Source of the DNA: Terriglobia bacterium
GTDB taxonomy: Bacteria > Acidobacteriota > Terriglobia > Bryobacterales > Bryobacteraceae
DNA: 64,000 bases
Direction of reading: 5' to 3'
Assembly (NCBI GenBank): GCA_020073615.1
Contig: JAIQEX010000015.1
Coordinates: 1-64,000, forward strand
Below the pieces are notes generated by a model. It had not been told where the DNA came from and ran no database searches. It was given only the letters and a program-made list of their open reading frames with translations. How positions within the stretch are numbered: position 1 is the first letter of the stretch; every line of letters starts with the position of its first letter. A program made the translations under genes and the position numbers. This document shows positions 33,292 through 42,073 of the stretch, piece after piece.

Positions 33292-33921
33292 ATGTCTGTA
33301 CGAGTGTTTCTGGTTGACGATCATGCAGTGCTTCGGGATGCGCTTAAGGTTCTCCTGGAAAAGCACGGCTTGACCGTGGTCGGAGAGGCCGAAAACGGAG
33401 CCCAGGCCGTGCAGATGGCCCGCAGCGCCCGCCCGCAGGTTATGGTCATGGATCTGTCGATGCCGGTTATGAACGGCATTGAAGCGGCCACGGAGATTCA
33501 AAGGGAATCCGGCACTCCCACCATCCTGTTGACCATGCACTCCGACGAGCAGCATGTTCTGCGCGCCTTCCGCGCCGGAATCGCCGGTTACGTTCTGAAA
33601 TCGAAGGCCGCCAGCGACCTGGTGCAGGCTATCCACGAAGTGATTCGCGGCAACGTGTACCTCAGCCCCGGAGTCTCCGGTACGGTGGTGCGCGAAATGC
33701 TGAACAAGGATGCCGCCCAGTCCGAAGCGCTGACCCTGCGCGAGCGGCAGGTGCTGCAACTGATCGCCGAGGGCAAGACCACCAAAGAGGTCGCCCAGGT
33801 GCTGGGCGTCAGCGTGCGCACGGGCGAATCGCATCGCGCACGCATCATGGAAAAGCTGGAGATCCACGAAACCGCCGGCCTGGTGCGATACGCCATCCGT
33901 CAGGGCCTGATCGAGCCCTAA
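33292..33921 (+). CDS. NarL/FixJ-family response regulator, copy 1
   Basis: A 209-residue regulator: receiver domain with acidic pair VDDH, phosphorylation Asp54 in VMDLSMPVMNG, Thr in ILLTMHS and Lys in YVLKSK, then a LuxR helix-turn-helix (LTLRERQVLQLIAEGKTTKE, VRTGESHRARIMEKL). It follows the kinase-like gene. A nearly identical protein is encoded at 34710-35339, with 21 differences in 209 positions by my count and an almost unchanged DNA-binding domain. AAGGGGG precedes the start. Confidence 0.92.
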   Translation: MSVRVFLVDDHAVLRDALKVLLEKHGLTVVGEAENGAQAVQMARSARPQVMVMDLSMPVMNGIEAATEIQRESGTPTILLTMHSDEQHVLRAFRAGIAGYVLKSKAASDLVQAIHEVIRGNVYLSPGVSGTVVREMLNKDAAQSEALTLRERQVLQLIAEGKTTKEVAQVLGVSVRTGESHRARIMEKLEIHETAGLVRYAIRQGLIEP

Positions 33922-33941
33922 GAAACCGCCGCCGGCGCCGC

Positions 33942-34478
33942 TTACCGGCCTGGCGTAGAGTACGCCGGCTGCCGGCGGCGGGCATGCGCCAGCACGATCT
34001 GCGCGCAGGCCAGCGCGGCGCCCTTCACGTCATGATGCTCGAGCGGTATGCGCAGCTCGCAGCAGACATTGCTCAGGTCCGTGGGGTAGATCCCGAAGAT
34101 TTCCCGGGCGATCCGCTCCGTGCACTTGAAGTATAGATCGGGAATCGCCATGCCGGCCCTGGTGCAGCATGCCTGCACTACGGTCCGGTGGAATAGGGCA
34201 TTGTGCGCCGCCACGAAATCGACGCCGCGAATCAGTTTCTGCACCCCGGGCCATACCTGGGCAAACGTCGCCGCGCCGGCCACCATGTCCCGCGTGATGC
34301 CATGGCTGTACGAAAGGACGAAATCCTTGCGCGGCGGCCGCACCAGGGCGTGCATCGAATCCACCACCCGGCCCTGCTCCACCTGCACCGCGGCCACCGA
34401 ACACGCCGAGTCCGGATGACGGTCGGCCGTCTTGATATCGATAGCTACAAACCGCGGATCGGCTTCCTGATTGCGCAT
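33942..34478 (-). CDS. DnaQ-like exonuclease-fold protein with lost catalytic residues
   Basis: A 178-residue protein matching DEDDh 3'-5' exonucleases along its length (FVAIDIKTADRHPDSACSVA, HGITRDMVAGAATFAQVWPG, FVAAHNALFHRTVV, LEHHDVKGAALACAQIVL). The acidic set is broken: Asp14 is kept, but the partner Glu is Lys16, the Asp after AHNA.F is His97, and the last Asp is Ala154; His149 is kept. It therefore should not bind the two metal ions. The start is set at the ATG at 34478, with AAGGGGA upstream. It lies between the two near-identical response regulators on the other strand. Confidence 0.75.
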   Translation of the reverse strand: MRNQEADPRFVAIDIKTADRHPDSACSVAAVQVEQGRVVDSMHALVRPPRKDFVLSYSHGITRDMVAGAATFAQVWPGVQKLIRGVDFVAAHNALFHRTVVQACCTRAGMAIPDLYFKCTERIAREIFGIYPTDLSNVCCELRIPLEHHDVKGAALACAQIVLAHARRRQPAYSTPGR

Positions 34479-34613
34479 CCCCGTTGTTCCCCTTGAGAAT
34501 ATTTCCAAGAATAACCCGTGTCAACCCGCCGGTTCAAGCGTTTGCAGCGGGTATTTTGCTAATTCTTGGCGGTGCGCCGCCCCGCGGCTTTTGCTAGCTG
34601 TGGCTAACCCGTA

Positions 34614-34623
34614 GTACTAGTAC
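34614..34623. promoter_or_regulatory. palindrome in the leader region of response regulator copy 2
   Basis: GTACTAGTAC is a perfect 10-bp palindrome 86 bp before the start of copy 2. The 231-bp gap has no gene. Its core TAGTAC also occurs in the repeats upstream of the Oar-like gene. Confidence 0.3.
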
Positions 34624-34709
34624 CATGAATGCGTTAGGCTCCACAGTGAAAAGAGGCTATCATGAGTCTGTTCACAGAGTTTTCATGGGCTTGGTAAAGG
34701 AAGTGCCAA

Positions 34710-35339
34710 ATGTCCGTTCGAGTGATTCTGGCTGACGATCATGCCATGCTACGGGACGCGCTCAAGGTCCTGCTGGAAAAGCACGGCATGACGGTCGTGG
34801 GAGAGGCCGAAAACGGCGCCCAGGCAGTGCAGTTGGCCCGGACCGCCCGCCCGCATGTCATCGTGATGGACCTGTCGATGCCCATCATGAACGGCATTGA
34901 AGCGGCCTCGGAAATCCAAAAAGAACTGAGCATCCCCACCATCCTTCTGACCATGCACTCCGACGAGCAGCATGTGCTGCGTGCCTTCCGCGCCGGCGTC
35001 GTGGGTTACGTTCTGAAATCGAAGGCCGCCAGCGACCTGGTGCAGGCCATCCAGGAAGTCATCCGCGGCAACGTGTACCTCAGTCCCGGAATCTCCGGGA
35101 CGGTGGTTCGCGAAATGCTGAACAAGGATGCGAAACAGGAGGAGGCCCTGACGCTGCGCGAGCGGCAGGTGCTGCAACTGATCGCCGAAGGCAAGACCAC
35201 CAAGGAAGTGGCCCAGTTGCTCGGCGTGAGTGTGCGCACCGGGGAATCGCATCGCGCGCGCATCATGGAAAAGCTGGAGATCCACGAAACCGCCGGCCTG
35301 GTGCGCTACGCCATCCGCCAGGGCCTGATCGAACCGTAA
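34710..35339 (+). CDS. NarL/FixJ-family response regulator, copy 2
   Basis: A 209-residue near-duplicate of the regulator at 33292-33921, about 90% identical, with all receiver residues (ADDH, Asp54 in VMDLSMPIMNG, Thr, Lys) and an almost unchanged LuxR helix-turn-helix. It has no kinase beside it. AAAGGAAG lies before the start. Both copies should bind the same DNA sites, so they may compete or respond to different inputs. Confidence 0.92.
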   Translation: MSVRVILADDHAMLRDALKVLLEKHGMTVVGEAENGAQAVQLARTARPHVIVMDLSMPIMNGIEAASEIQKELSIPTILLTMHSDEQHVLRAFRAGVVGYVLKSKAASDLVQAIQEVIRGNVYLSPGISGTVVREMLNKDAKQEEALTLRERQVLQLIAEGKTTKEVAQLLGVSVRTGESHRARIMEKLEIHETAGLVRYAIRQGLIEP

Positions 35340-35375
35340 GCAGCCGTAAGTGAGAGAGGGTACGCCGGGGCCCCT

Positions 35376-35397
35376 TGTGATGCCAAACTGGATCACA
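35376..35397. promoter_or_regulatory. operator-like inverted repeat at the antitoxin start
   Basis: TGTGAT (35376-35381) and ATCACA (35392-35397) are inverted arms with a 10-bp spacer, ending on the first base of the antitoxin start codon. It fits autoregulation by the toxin-antitoxin complex. Confidence 0.45.
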
Positions 35398-35642
35398 TGA
35401 GGCAGGCCAGCATTCGCGATCTGCGGTATCGCTTTCCGGAAATCGAGAACCTGCTGCAGGAGGGCGAAGAGATTCAGATCACGAGGCGAAAGCGTGTGAT
35501 CGCCCGCCTCGTGCCGGAGCGTCCGGCCGCCACGCCGCAACTCCCCGACTTCCTGGGCCGGCTCAAGAAGATCTATGGGAACAAGAAGCTGGCCGTTTCC
35601 GGTGCGGCTCTCATCCGGGCCGAGAGGGATGAGGGTTATTGA
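35397..35642 (+). CDS. Phd/YefM-like antitoxin
   Basis: An 81-residue antitoxin. The N-terminus MRQASIRDLRYRFPEIENLL and EEIQITRRKRVIARLVPE have the Phd/YefM fold pattern, which binds DNA; the C-terminal part (FLGRLKKIYGNKKLAVSGAA) should wrap the toxin. Its stop overlaps the toxin start (TTGA). An inverted repeat covers the start region. Confidence 0.85.
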   Translation: MRQASIRDLRYRFPEIENLLQEGEEIQITRRKRVIARLVPERPAATPQLPDFLGRLKKIYGNKKLAVSGAALIRAERDEGY

Positions 35643-36079
35643 GCGCCTACCTGGAAACGAGCTTTTTGGTCTCGCTTTACACGTCGGACGCGAATTCAAC
35701 CGCCGCCGCGCTTGCCATGCGCCGGGCGACGGGCCCATTTCCCATAGGCCCGTTCGGGGAATTGGAGCTGGCGAACGCCATCGAATTGCGCCGGTTTCGC
35801 CGGGAGATTAACGCCGAGCAGGCGAGGGCGGCGTTGGCTGACGTGGCCTCCGACTTGGCGCACGGCGTCTTCTATGCGGTGGCGATTCCTGCGGCGATCT
35901 ACGACCACGCCCGGATGCTCGCCCGGAAACATGCCGCCGTATCGGGCACACGCACGCTCGATATCCTGCACGTTGCGGCCGCGCTGACCCTGGCCGCGGA
36001 ATCGTTTTACACCTTCGACCGCAGGCAGGCTCAACTGGCGCGCGCGGAGGGGTTAGCTACGCCGGTCCGCATCCCCTAA
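35639..36079 (+). CDS. PIN-domain toxin (VapC-like)
   Basis: A 146-residue PIN-domain ribonuclease. Acidic residues are in place: Glu5/Glu-type start AYLETSFLVSLYTSD (Glu where many VapC have Asp), FGELELANAIELR, RTLDILHVAAAL and FYTFDRRQAQLA. VapC toxins cut tRNA or rRNA until the antitoxin neutralises them. It starts with TTG overlapping the antitoxin stop, and ends 9 bp before the UPF0182 gene on the other strand. Confidence 0.85.
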   Translation: MSAYLETSFLVSLYTSDANSTAAALAMRRATGPFPIGPFGELELANAIELRRFRREINAEQARAALADVASDLAHGVFYAVAIPAAIYDHARMLARKHAAVSGTRTLDILHVAAALTLAAESFYTFDRRQAQLARAEGLATPVRIP

Positions 36080-36088
36080 CCGCCTGTC

Positions 36089-38842
36089 TTACTTCCGCAC
36101 CTCTGCCTCGATCGCCTCCAGTTCCTTGCCGGCTTCGGACCACTTGCCCTGCGCGGCCAGCTCGCGATAGCGGCGCAGGTGCTCGCGGACGCGGTCCAGC
36201 CGCGGGTCCGAGCCACCTGGAGCCGCGGCCGGCGCGCCCACCGCGGCCGCTGCCGGCGGCGCTGAGGGAGCCTCGGCCGCCTGCACCAGTTGCTGGGCGC
36301 CCGAAGAAAGCTGGGCCAGCGCCTGATCGTAGGTATCGGTGTAGATCAGGCGGTTGCCCACCGCCAGCACCACTTTCTTCAACTGCGGCATGCGCGCCTC
36401 GGTGGCCTGAATATAGAGCGGGTCCACGTACAGAAACGTGTTGCCCACCGGCAGCACCAGGATTTGCCCGCGCAGCACCTGCGACCCCTGCTGGTTCCAG
36501 AGCGACAGGTCCTTCGAGATGGTCTGCTCCTGGTTGATCCGCGCCCCGATCTGCATGGGGCCGAAGATCAATTCCTGCTTGGAGAGTAGCAGCACCACGA
36601 TGTCGCCCAGGTTCGGCCCGTCGCACCGCGCCACCATCAGGCCGATCAGGTTGTCCTTGCTGCGCGGCGTGAACGGGGCCAGCACCAGGAACTCGGCCTT
36701 CGCCTCGCCGGGCAAGGCGGCCATCACGTAAGTCGGGGTCACCGGTTCGGTGCCCGCGCCTTGGCCGGTGGTGTGCCGCGCCAGGTCCCACAGGTCCTCC
36801 TTGTTGTAAAACGACTGCGGATCGAGCATGTGGTACGTGCGATAGATTTCCGCCTGCACGCGGAACAGCGTCTCGGGATAGCGCGCGTGCGCCCGCAGAT
36901 CGGCGGGCATGCGGGAGGCCGGCAGGAACAGGTCCGGAAAGAGTTGCTGGTAAGCGCCGATGATGGGGTCGTCGGGGGCGAAGACGTAAAAATGGGTCTC
37001 GCCGTCGTAGGCGTCAATGGTGGCCTTCACCGCATTGCGAATGTAGTTCAGGCGGCCGATATCGGGCACGTCCACGGCGCGCGAATAGGGGTGCGCGTCG
37101 CTCGTGGTATACCCGTCGATCATCCACACCAGCCGCCCGGCATCGGTGATCACCAGGTACGGATCGGGATCCCATTCGAGAAAACCGGCCAGCTCCTGCA
37201 CCCGCTCGCGCACCTTGCGGTGGATCATCATGCGGCTGTTCGGCTTCAGGTAATTGGTCAGCAGGATGTTGGGCTCGCCTTCGCTGATGGCCGCGGCCAG
37301 GCGCATGGCAAACGAGGAGATCGGGAAGCCGCCCTTCCCTTGATAACGCGAAACGACGTTCTTCTCGCCCGAGGGATAGTTGAACTCCTCCTGCGCCGTG
37401 TCCACGAAAACCGGCTCGTGCGACACCTCGCCATAGTAGATTTCCGGGCGTTCCAGTCGCAGGCTCTTCGATTTCACCTGCGGCGGCGCGTTGTCGATGA
37501 GCAGCACGGGCAGGCCATCGGGCGTGATCTGGCTCACCTCGGCCAGCACCAGGCCGTATCCGTGGGTGTAGATGAACGCGGGGTTGATCCAGTTGGCCCG
37601 CGCGGCGGGAAGCTGGCTCAGGTCGAGCTCGCGCGGGGAAAGCAGCACTTGCCGGTATTGTCCGTCGATGGTATAGCGATCCACGTCGCTGTCGTTGAAC
37701 ACATAATAAGGACGCAGCGCCTGGATCTGCGTGATGGTGGCCTTGAACGCGCTCCAGTCCCAGAGGCGCACGTTGTCCAGCGTGGGCCGGTTGTGTGCTA
37801 CGTCGATGGGGGCTTCGGGTTGCGCTTTGAACTCCACCTCGCGCACGCGCTGCTCCAGGCCGTACGCGCTGCGCGTGGCGTGGATGTGGGTATCGATGTA
37901 AGGACGCTGCAGCGAAATCTCGTTGGGCCGCACATAAAACGCCGAGACGGCGCGCGGCGCCACGAACGAGATCACCAGCGCCAGCGCCATGGCCGCCGCC
38001 AGAAACCAGCGGCCCATCCACACCAGTCCGGCGGCCGCCAGGCAGGCCACGATCAGCAGCCACTGCAGCGGCAGCCCGATGTTCAGATCCACGTAATCGA
38101 TGCCCACCAGAAACGTGCCGTGCTCGTTGTACACCATTTCATAACGCCCCAGGAAGAAGCGCGCGGCCAGCGCCAGCAGCAGCACCACCGCGGCTCCCCG
38201 GAGAAAACGCGATTCCAGGCCGCCTTCCAGGCGGAAAAACGTCGGATCGAGCTCGCGCATATCTCTCAGGTCCGGAAGCTTATAGCGCAACTGCCAGGCC
38301 CGCGCCGCGATCCAGTAGAGCACGATGGCGACGATCACCAGGGCCAGCACATAGCCGCGCAGCATCCCGTAGAACGGCAGGTCGAACAGGTAAAAGGAGA
38401 GCGGCCGGTTGAAGACCGCGTCATGCCACCCGCCGGCGGCCCCGGCGAGGCCGCGCGAGCCCGCGAAGCGCACCACCGTCCAGGTGTCGGTGGACGCCGC
38501 GGCAATCAGGTAGCCCAACAGCAGCAGCACCAGCGCCGAGATGCGCGCGTAGATGCGGTGTTCCCGCAGCGATGTCTGGGCGAAGTGGAGCGCGCGCGCG
38601 TGCGTCAGCCACAACACCGCAAACGCCAGCAGAGTGGCCAGCAGCACCGGCGCCACGCTGTAATACAGCATGCTCAGCCAGGTGCGGAACTGCCCGAGCT
38701 CCTTCCACCACGCGACTTCGATGGCGTAGGACGCCAGAGAGCGCGCCCCCAGAAGCAGCAATGCGAGGATGACCAGCAGCGTGATGCGGGTGGCGCGCGA
38801 GCCTGAGGCACGGCGCCCGCGTTCGATGCGATACGGGGGCAT
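36089..38842 (-). CDS. UPF0182 family membrane protein
   Basis: A 917-residue protein of the UPF0182 family. The first 300 residues contain about seven membrane helices (ITLLVILALLLLGARSL; VAPVLLATLLAFAVLWL; ISALVLLLLGYLIAAAS and others). The large extracytoplasmic part has family stretches such as YIDTHIHATRSAYGLEQRV, NWINPAFIYTHGYGLVLAEV, VWMIDGYTTSDAHPYSR and FPDLFLPASRMPADLRAHAR. A Pro/Ala-rich linker and a short helical tail end it. Its function is not established. No operon partner is visible. Confidence 0.92.
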   Translation of the reverse strand: MPPYRIERGRRASGSRATRITLLVILALLLLGARSLASYAIEVAWWKELGQFRTWLSMLYYSVAPVLLATLLAFAVLWLTHARALHFAQTSLREHRIYARISALVLLLLGYLIAAASTDTWTVVRFAGSRGLAGAAGGWHDAVFNRPLSFYLFDLPFYGMLRGYVLALVIVAIVLYWIAARAWQLRYKLPDLRDMRELDPTFFRLEGGLESRFLRGAAVVLLLALAARFFLGRYEMVYNEHGTFLVGIDYVDLNIGLPLQWLLIVACLAAAGLVWMGRWFLAAAMALALVISFVAPRAVSAFYVRPNEISLQRPYIDTHIHATRSAYGLEQRVREVEFKAQPEAPIDVAHNRPTLDNVRLWDWSAFKATITQIQALRPYYVFNDSDVDRYTIDGQYRQVLLSPRELDLSQLPAARANWINPAFIYTHGYGLVLAEVSQITPDGLPVLLIDNAPPQVKSKSLRLERPEIYYGEVSHEPVFVDTAQEEFNYPSGEKNVVSRYQGKGGFPISSFAMRLAAAISEGEPNILLTNYLKPNSRMMIHRKVRERVQELAGFLEWDPDPYLVITDAGRLVWMIDGYTTSDAHPYSRAVDVPDIGRLNYIRNAVKATIDAYDGETHFYVFAPDDPIIGAYQQLFPDLFLPASRMPADLRAHARYPETLFRVQAEIYRTYHMLDPQSFYNKEDLWDLARHTTGQGAGTEPVTPTYVMAALPGEAKAEFLVLAPFTPRSKDNLIGLMVARCDGPNLGDIVVLLLSKQELIFGPMQIGARINQEQTISKDLSLWNQQGSQVLRGQILVLPVGNTFLYVDPLYIQATEARMPQLKKVVLAVGNRLIYTDTYDQALAQLSSGAQQLVQAAEAPSAPPAAAAVGAPAAAPGGSDPRLDRVREHLRRYRELAAQGKWSEAGKELEAIEAEVRK

Positions 38843-38883
38843 GCCCCAAGCGTAGCACCGGCGCTAAGCCGGCGGCGCCACTT

Positions 38884-39615
38884 TCACTTGTGGGATTTCT
38901 TGGTGAACTCCAGAGTGGTCTGGATCCAGTCGATCTGTTTGGTAATCTGCAGCTTATTCGAGCAGCGGCAGATGCACTCGATTTTCACGTTCTCGAGCCT
39001 GGTGCCGGGACGGGCCTGATCGAGCATCTCTTCGATCACAAAGTCCCACTTTTCGCGAACCGGGCCGGCGAAGCCTGTCCCCATCAGCCAGGGATCGCAG
39101 ATGATCGCACAATCGCCGATCGCCTTTCTGGCCTGTTGCACCGAAAGCACCATGCCCTGGAGGATCCCCGGCCCGGCGCCCAGTATCACGAAGCTGTGGT
39201 TTCCACCCACGAGGTTGATGTACAACAGGCCGGCGATGGGAAACCGCCGCAGGTAACGGTAAGCCACCGACGCCTGTTCCCCGCAGTTGCCGAATCCCGA
39301 CATCTCAACGAACTCCGCGCTATGGCAGATCTCATCGTCCATGTCGAGAATCTTGGGCGGCTTAAGTTGCACCCCGATCTTCTCCGGCTGCTTGTCCTCC
39401 TTAATAAGAAGGCTGCCTGCCTCGCGCTGGCGTTTCAGCTCAAGCGAGCCCAACTCCTGAAACTTCTTCTGGCTTCGCTTGTGCTTGTCATCGTCCCGGT
39501 TGGCGGAGCCGGCCTGGACCTTTCCGCGGACGTAGAGGACGGTTTCCCAGGCCAGTTGCAGGTAAATCTTGATGGACGGTTCCAGGGTAGGGTGCAGGGC
39601 GGGCTGCGGCATCAT
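38884..39615 (-). CDS. Cys-His-Asp protease/transglutaminase-like protein
   Basis: A 243-residue soluble protein without a signal peptide. Three motifs in the right order suggest a papain/transglutaminase-type triad: FGNCGEQASVAYRYL (Cys111), GGNHSFVILG (His140) and AIICDPW (Asp174). This spacing and the CDPW ending recall secreted bacterial effectors and transglutaminase-like proteases. Residues 30-90 are charged and helical. GAGG lies upstream of the start at 39615. No chaperone or secretion gene is adjacent. Triad visible; activity inferred. Confidence 0.6.
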   Translation of the reverse strand: MMPQPALHPTLEPSIKIYLQLAWETVLYVRGKVQAGSANRDDDKHKRSQKKFQELGSLELKRQREAGSLLIKEDKQPEKIGVQLKPPKILDMDDEICHSAEFVEMSGFGNCGEQASVAYRYLRRFPIAGLLYINLVGGNHSFVILGAGPGILQGMVLSVQQARKAIGDCAIICDPWLMGTGFAGPVREKWDFVIEEMLDQARPGTRLENVKIECICRCSNKLQITKQIDWIQTTLEFTKKSHK

Positions 39616-39839
39616 AAGCGAACCTCGCGAACAGATGTCCCCATAGCGTAATGAAACCAGCGCGCCCAGTCAAGCATGCGAATCCGTGGAGCCAAGGCCC
39701 AGGCCGGCGAATCACACCGCGCCCCTGCCGCATCCAAGAGGGCGAGGGCGCAGCGCCAGGAAAATTCCGAATTGCCTGGAACGCCTGATGCTGATAGACT
39801 TAGGTCTCTAGGCCCAATCTTTTCTTGCGGGGTTGTTCA

Positions 39840-40562
39840 TTGAAGTTTTGCGTTCTTCTCTTGTTGTGTACCGGTATTGCCTCGACCGTGGCGACGCAGG
39901 CGGCCGAGCTGGCCGATGCCGCCGATACCATCGTCGAAAACTATTGCGCCGCCTCGCGCGATCAGGCGCGCCTGGTCCAGGGCGTCTCCATGGATATGGA
40001 CGTCTCCGCCTCGCTGCCCAAGTTCCAGAAGCGGGGGCGCCTCCATGCCCTGCGGCGCATCTCGGCCCTGGGCCGGATCACTTACGAAAAGCTGTTCTTC
40101 GAAGGCGACGGCACGGTGAAGAACCAGGTGATCGCCCGTTACCTGACCGCCGAGGCGGAAGCCCAACGGGCGCAGGCCCCCTCGCTCGCGGTGACGCCGG
40201 AGAACTACAAGTTCAAGTACAAAGGCCGCAGCCGGCTGAACGGGCGCGACGTCCACGTCTTCCAGGTGACGCCGAAACAAAAGCGCCAGGGGCTGTTCCA
40301 GGGCGAGGTGTGGATCGACGCCGGCACTTACCTGCGCGTGCAGGAGTCGGGCCACCTGGTTAAGAATCCTTCCATTTTCCTGAAGAGAATCGAATTCGTC
40401 AGAACGTACGAGATTCGCGATGGCATCTCGGTGCCCCGGCAGGTGCAAAGCGTCGTGCAGGCGCGGGTGTTTGGCAAGGCCGAGCTCACCATCGACTTCA
40501 GCAATTTTTCGATCGACGGTTCCAAGCGGGACGCGGCGGCGGACAACGAGGGCCAGCAGTAG
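39840..40562 (+). CDS. secreted protein with a lipoprotein-sorting-like domain
   Basis: About 240 residues with a signal peptide (LKFCVLLLLCTGIASTVATQ). The mature domain is strand-rich with KYKGRSRLNGRDVHVFQVTP and LFQGEVWIDAGTYLRVQESG, a pattern seen in LolA/LolB-like outer-membrane sorting proteins and also in the first half of the M48-like protein at 55161-56816. The start is TTG at 39840 (or 39825). It is 30 bp upstream of hpnJ and may be co-transcribed. Confidence 0.6.
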   Translation: MKFCVLLLLCTGIASTVATQAAELADAADTIVENYCAASRDQARLVQGVSMDMDVSASLPKFQKRGRLHALRRISALGRITYEKLFFEGDGTVKNQVIARYLTAEAEAQRAQAPSLAVTPENYKFKYKGRSRLNGRDVHVFQVTPKQKRQGLFQGEVWIDAGTYLRVQESGHLVKNPSIFLKRIEFVRTYEIRDGISVPRQVQSVVQARVFGKAELTIDFSNFSIDGSKRDAAADNEGQQ

Positions 40563-40592
40563 CGCCCGGTTATTCGCCCGCTGGAGGAAAAC

Positions 40593-42065
40593 ATGCGAAC
40601 GCTGTTTCTGAATCCCCCCTCTTTCGAAGGGTTCGATGGCGGCGCGAGCTCGCGGTGGCCGGCCTCGCGGGAAATCGAATCGTACTGGTATCCGGTCTGG
40701 CTCTGCTATCCCGCCGGCATGCTGCCCGACAGCAAGGTCGTCGACGCCCCGCCCCACAAAATCTCCCTCGAGCAGACCGTGGCCATGGCCCCGGATTTCG
40801 AGCTGCTCGTGCTCTACACCTCTACGCCCGGCTTTCACGTGGATGTGAAGATGGCCGAAATGATGAAGGACGTGAACCCGAAGCTGCAGGTGGCCTTCGT
40901 GGGACCGCCCGTAACCATCGAGCCCGACAAGACGCTGCTCGCCCACAAAGCCATCGATTTCGTGGTGCGCCGCGAGTTCGATTACCAGATCGCGGACTAC
41001 GCCCGCGGCAAGCCGCTCGCCGAGCTGCCGGGCGTGAGTTTCCGCCGCAACGGAAGCGTGGTCAACAATCCCGAAGCGCCGGCCATCGAGAACCTCGACG
41101 AGCTGCCGTGGGTCACCAAGGTCTACAAGCGCGATCTCGACATCACCCGCTACAACGTGCCGTTTCTGCTCAATCCCTTCGTGTCGCTCTACACGTCGCG
41201 CGGTTGCCCGGCGCTGTGCACCTTCTGCCTGTGGCCGCAGACCCACTCGGGGCATCGCTGGCGGCTGCGTTCTTCCGACGACGTGGCCAACGAGGTGCGC
41301 TACGCGCTCGACGAGTTCCCGCACATGAAGGAGATCTTCTTCGACGACGACACCTTCAACTACCGCAAAGAGCGCACCATCGAGCTCTCCAAGAAGCTCA
41401 AGCCGCTGAACTTCACCTGGTCGTGCACCTCCCGCGTCACCACCGATTACGAGACGTTGAAGGCCATGAAGGAAGCGGGCTGCCGTTTGCTGATCGTCGG
41501 CTACGAATCGGGCGACGCGCAGATCCTCAAGAACATCAAGAAGGGCGCCACCCTGGAGATGGCTGAGCGGTTCACGGCCAATTGCAAGAAGCTCGGCCTG
41601 GTGGTGCACGGCGACTTCATCATCGGGCTGCCCGGCGAGAGCCGCGAGAGCATCCGCAAGACCATCGATTTCGCCAAGCGCCTGGATACCGAGACCATAC
41701 AGGTTTCCATCGCCCATCCGTACCCCGGGACGGAGTTCTACGACTACGTCAAGAAGAACGGGCTCATCACCATTGATGCCATGACCGACGATACCGGGCA
41801 CCAGCTTCCCAACGTCACCTATCCGGGGCTCGACCGCGGCGAGCTGGTGGAATGGGTGGAGCGCTTCTACGGCGAATACTTCTTCCGCCCGCGCGTGGTC
41901 TGGCGCATTGTGAAGAAGGCGGTGTTCGATGGGGACGAGCGCCGGAGGCTCACCAAAGAAGCCCGCGAATACATGGCGCTGCGGCGAAAACGGAAAAGAT
42001 TCGTCGCCGACCACAAAGCGGCGGCTGCCAAGCCCGCTCCCGTCACGGCCGGTTCCGGCGATTGA
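40593..42065 (+). CDS. hpnJ: hopanoid-associated radical SAM protein HpnJ
   Basis: A 490-residue radical SAM enzyme. The N-terminal B12-binding-like half starts MRTLFLNPPSFEGFDGGASS, and the radical SAM half has the cluster motif RGCPALCTFCLWPQ (C205, C209, C212), HGDFIIGLPGESRES and later family stretches. The match to HpnJ is strong along the length. HpnJ contributes to modification of the bacteriohopanepolyol side chain (cyclitol ether formation). GGAGG precedes the start. hpnI lies two genes downstream, which supports the hopanoid role. Confidence 0.88.
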   Translation: MRTLFLNPPSFEGFDGGASSRWPASREIESYWYPVWLCYPAGMLPDSKVVDAPPHKISLEQTVAMAPDFELLVLYTSTPGFHVDVKMAEMMKDVNPKLQVAFVGPPVTIEPDKTLLAHKAIDFVVRREFDYQIADYARGKPLAELPGVSFRRNGSVVNNPEAPAIENLDELPWVTKVYKRDLDITRYNVPFLLNPFVSLYTSRGCPALCTFCLWPQTHSGHRWRLRSSDDVANEVRYALDEFPHMKEIFFDDDTFNYRKERTIELSKKLKPLNFTWSCTSRVTTDYETLKAMKEAGCRLLIVGYESGDAQILKNIKKGATLEMAERFTANCKKLGLVVHGDFIIGLPGESRESIRKTIDFAKRLDTETIQVSIAHPYPGTEFYDYVKKNGLITIDAMTDDTGHQLPNVTYPGLDRGELVEWVERFYGEYFFRPRVVWRIVKKAVFDGDERRRLTKEAREYMALRRKRKRFVADHKAAAAKPAPVTAGSGD

Positions 42066-42073
42066 CGCGGGCG

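Noticed and set aside
36761-38806. Open frame of 681 codons antisense to the UPF0182 gene
   Set aside because: Shadow frame with His/Arg/Gln-rich composition and no recognisable domain.
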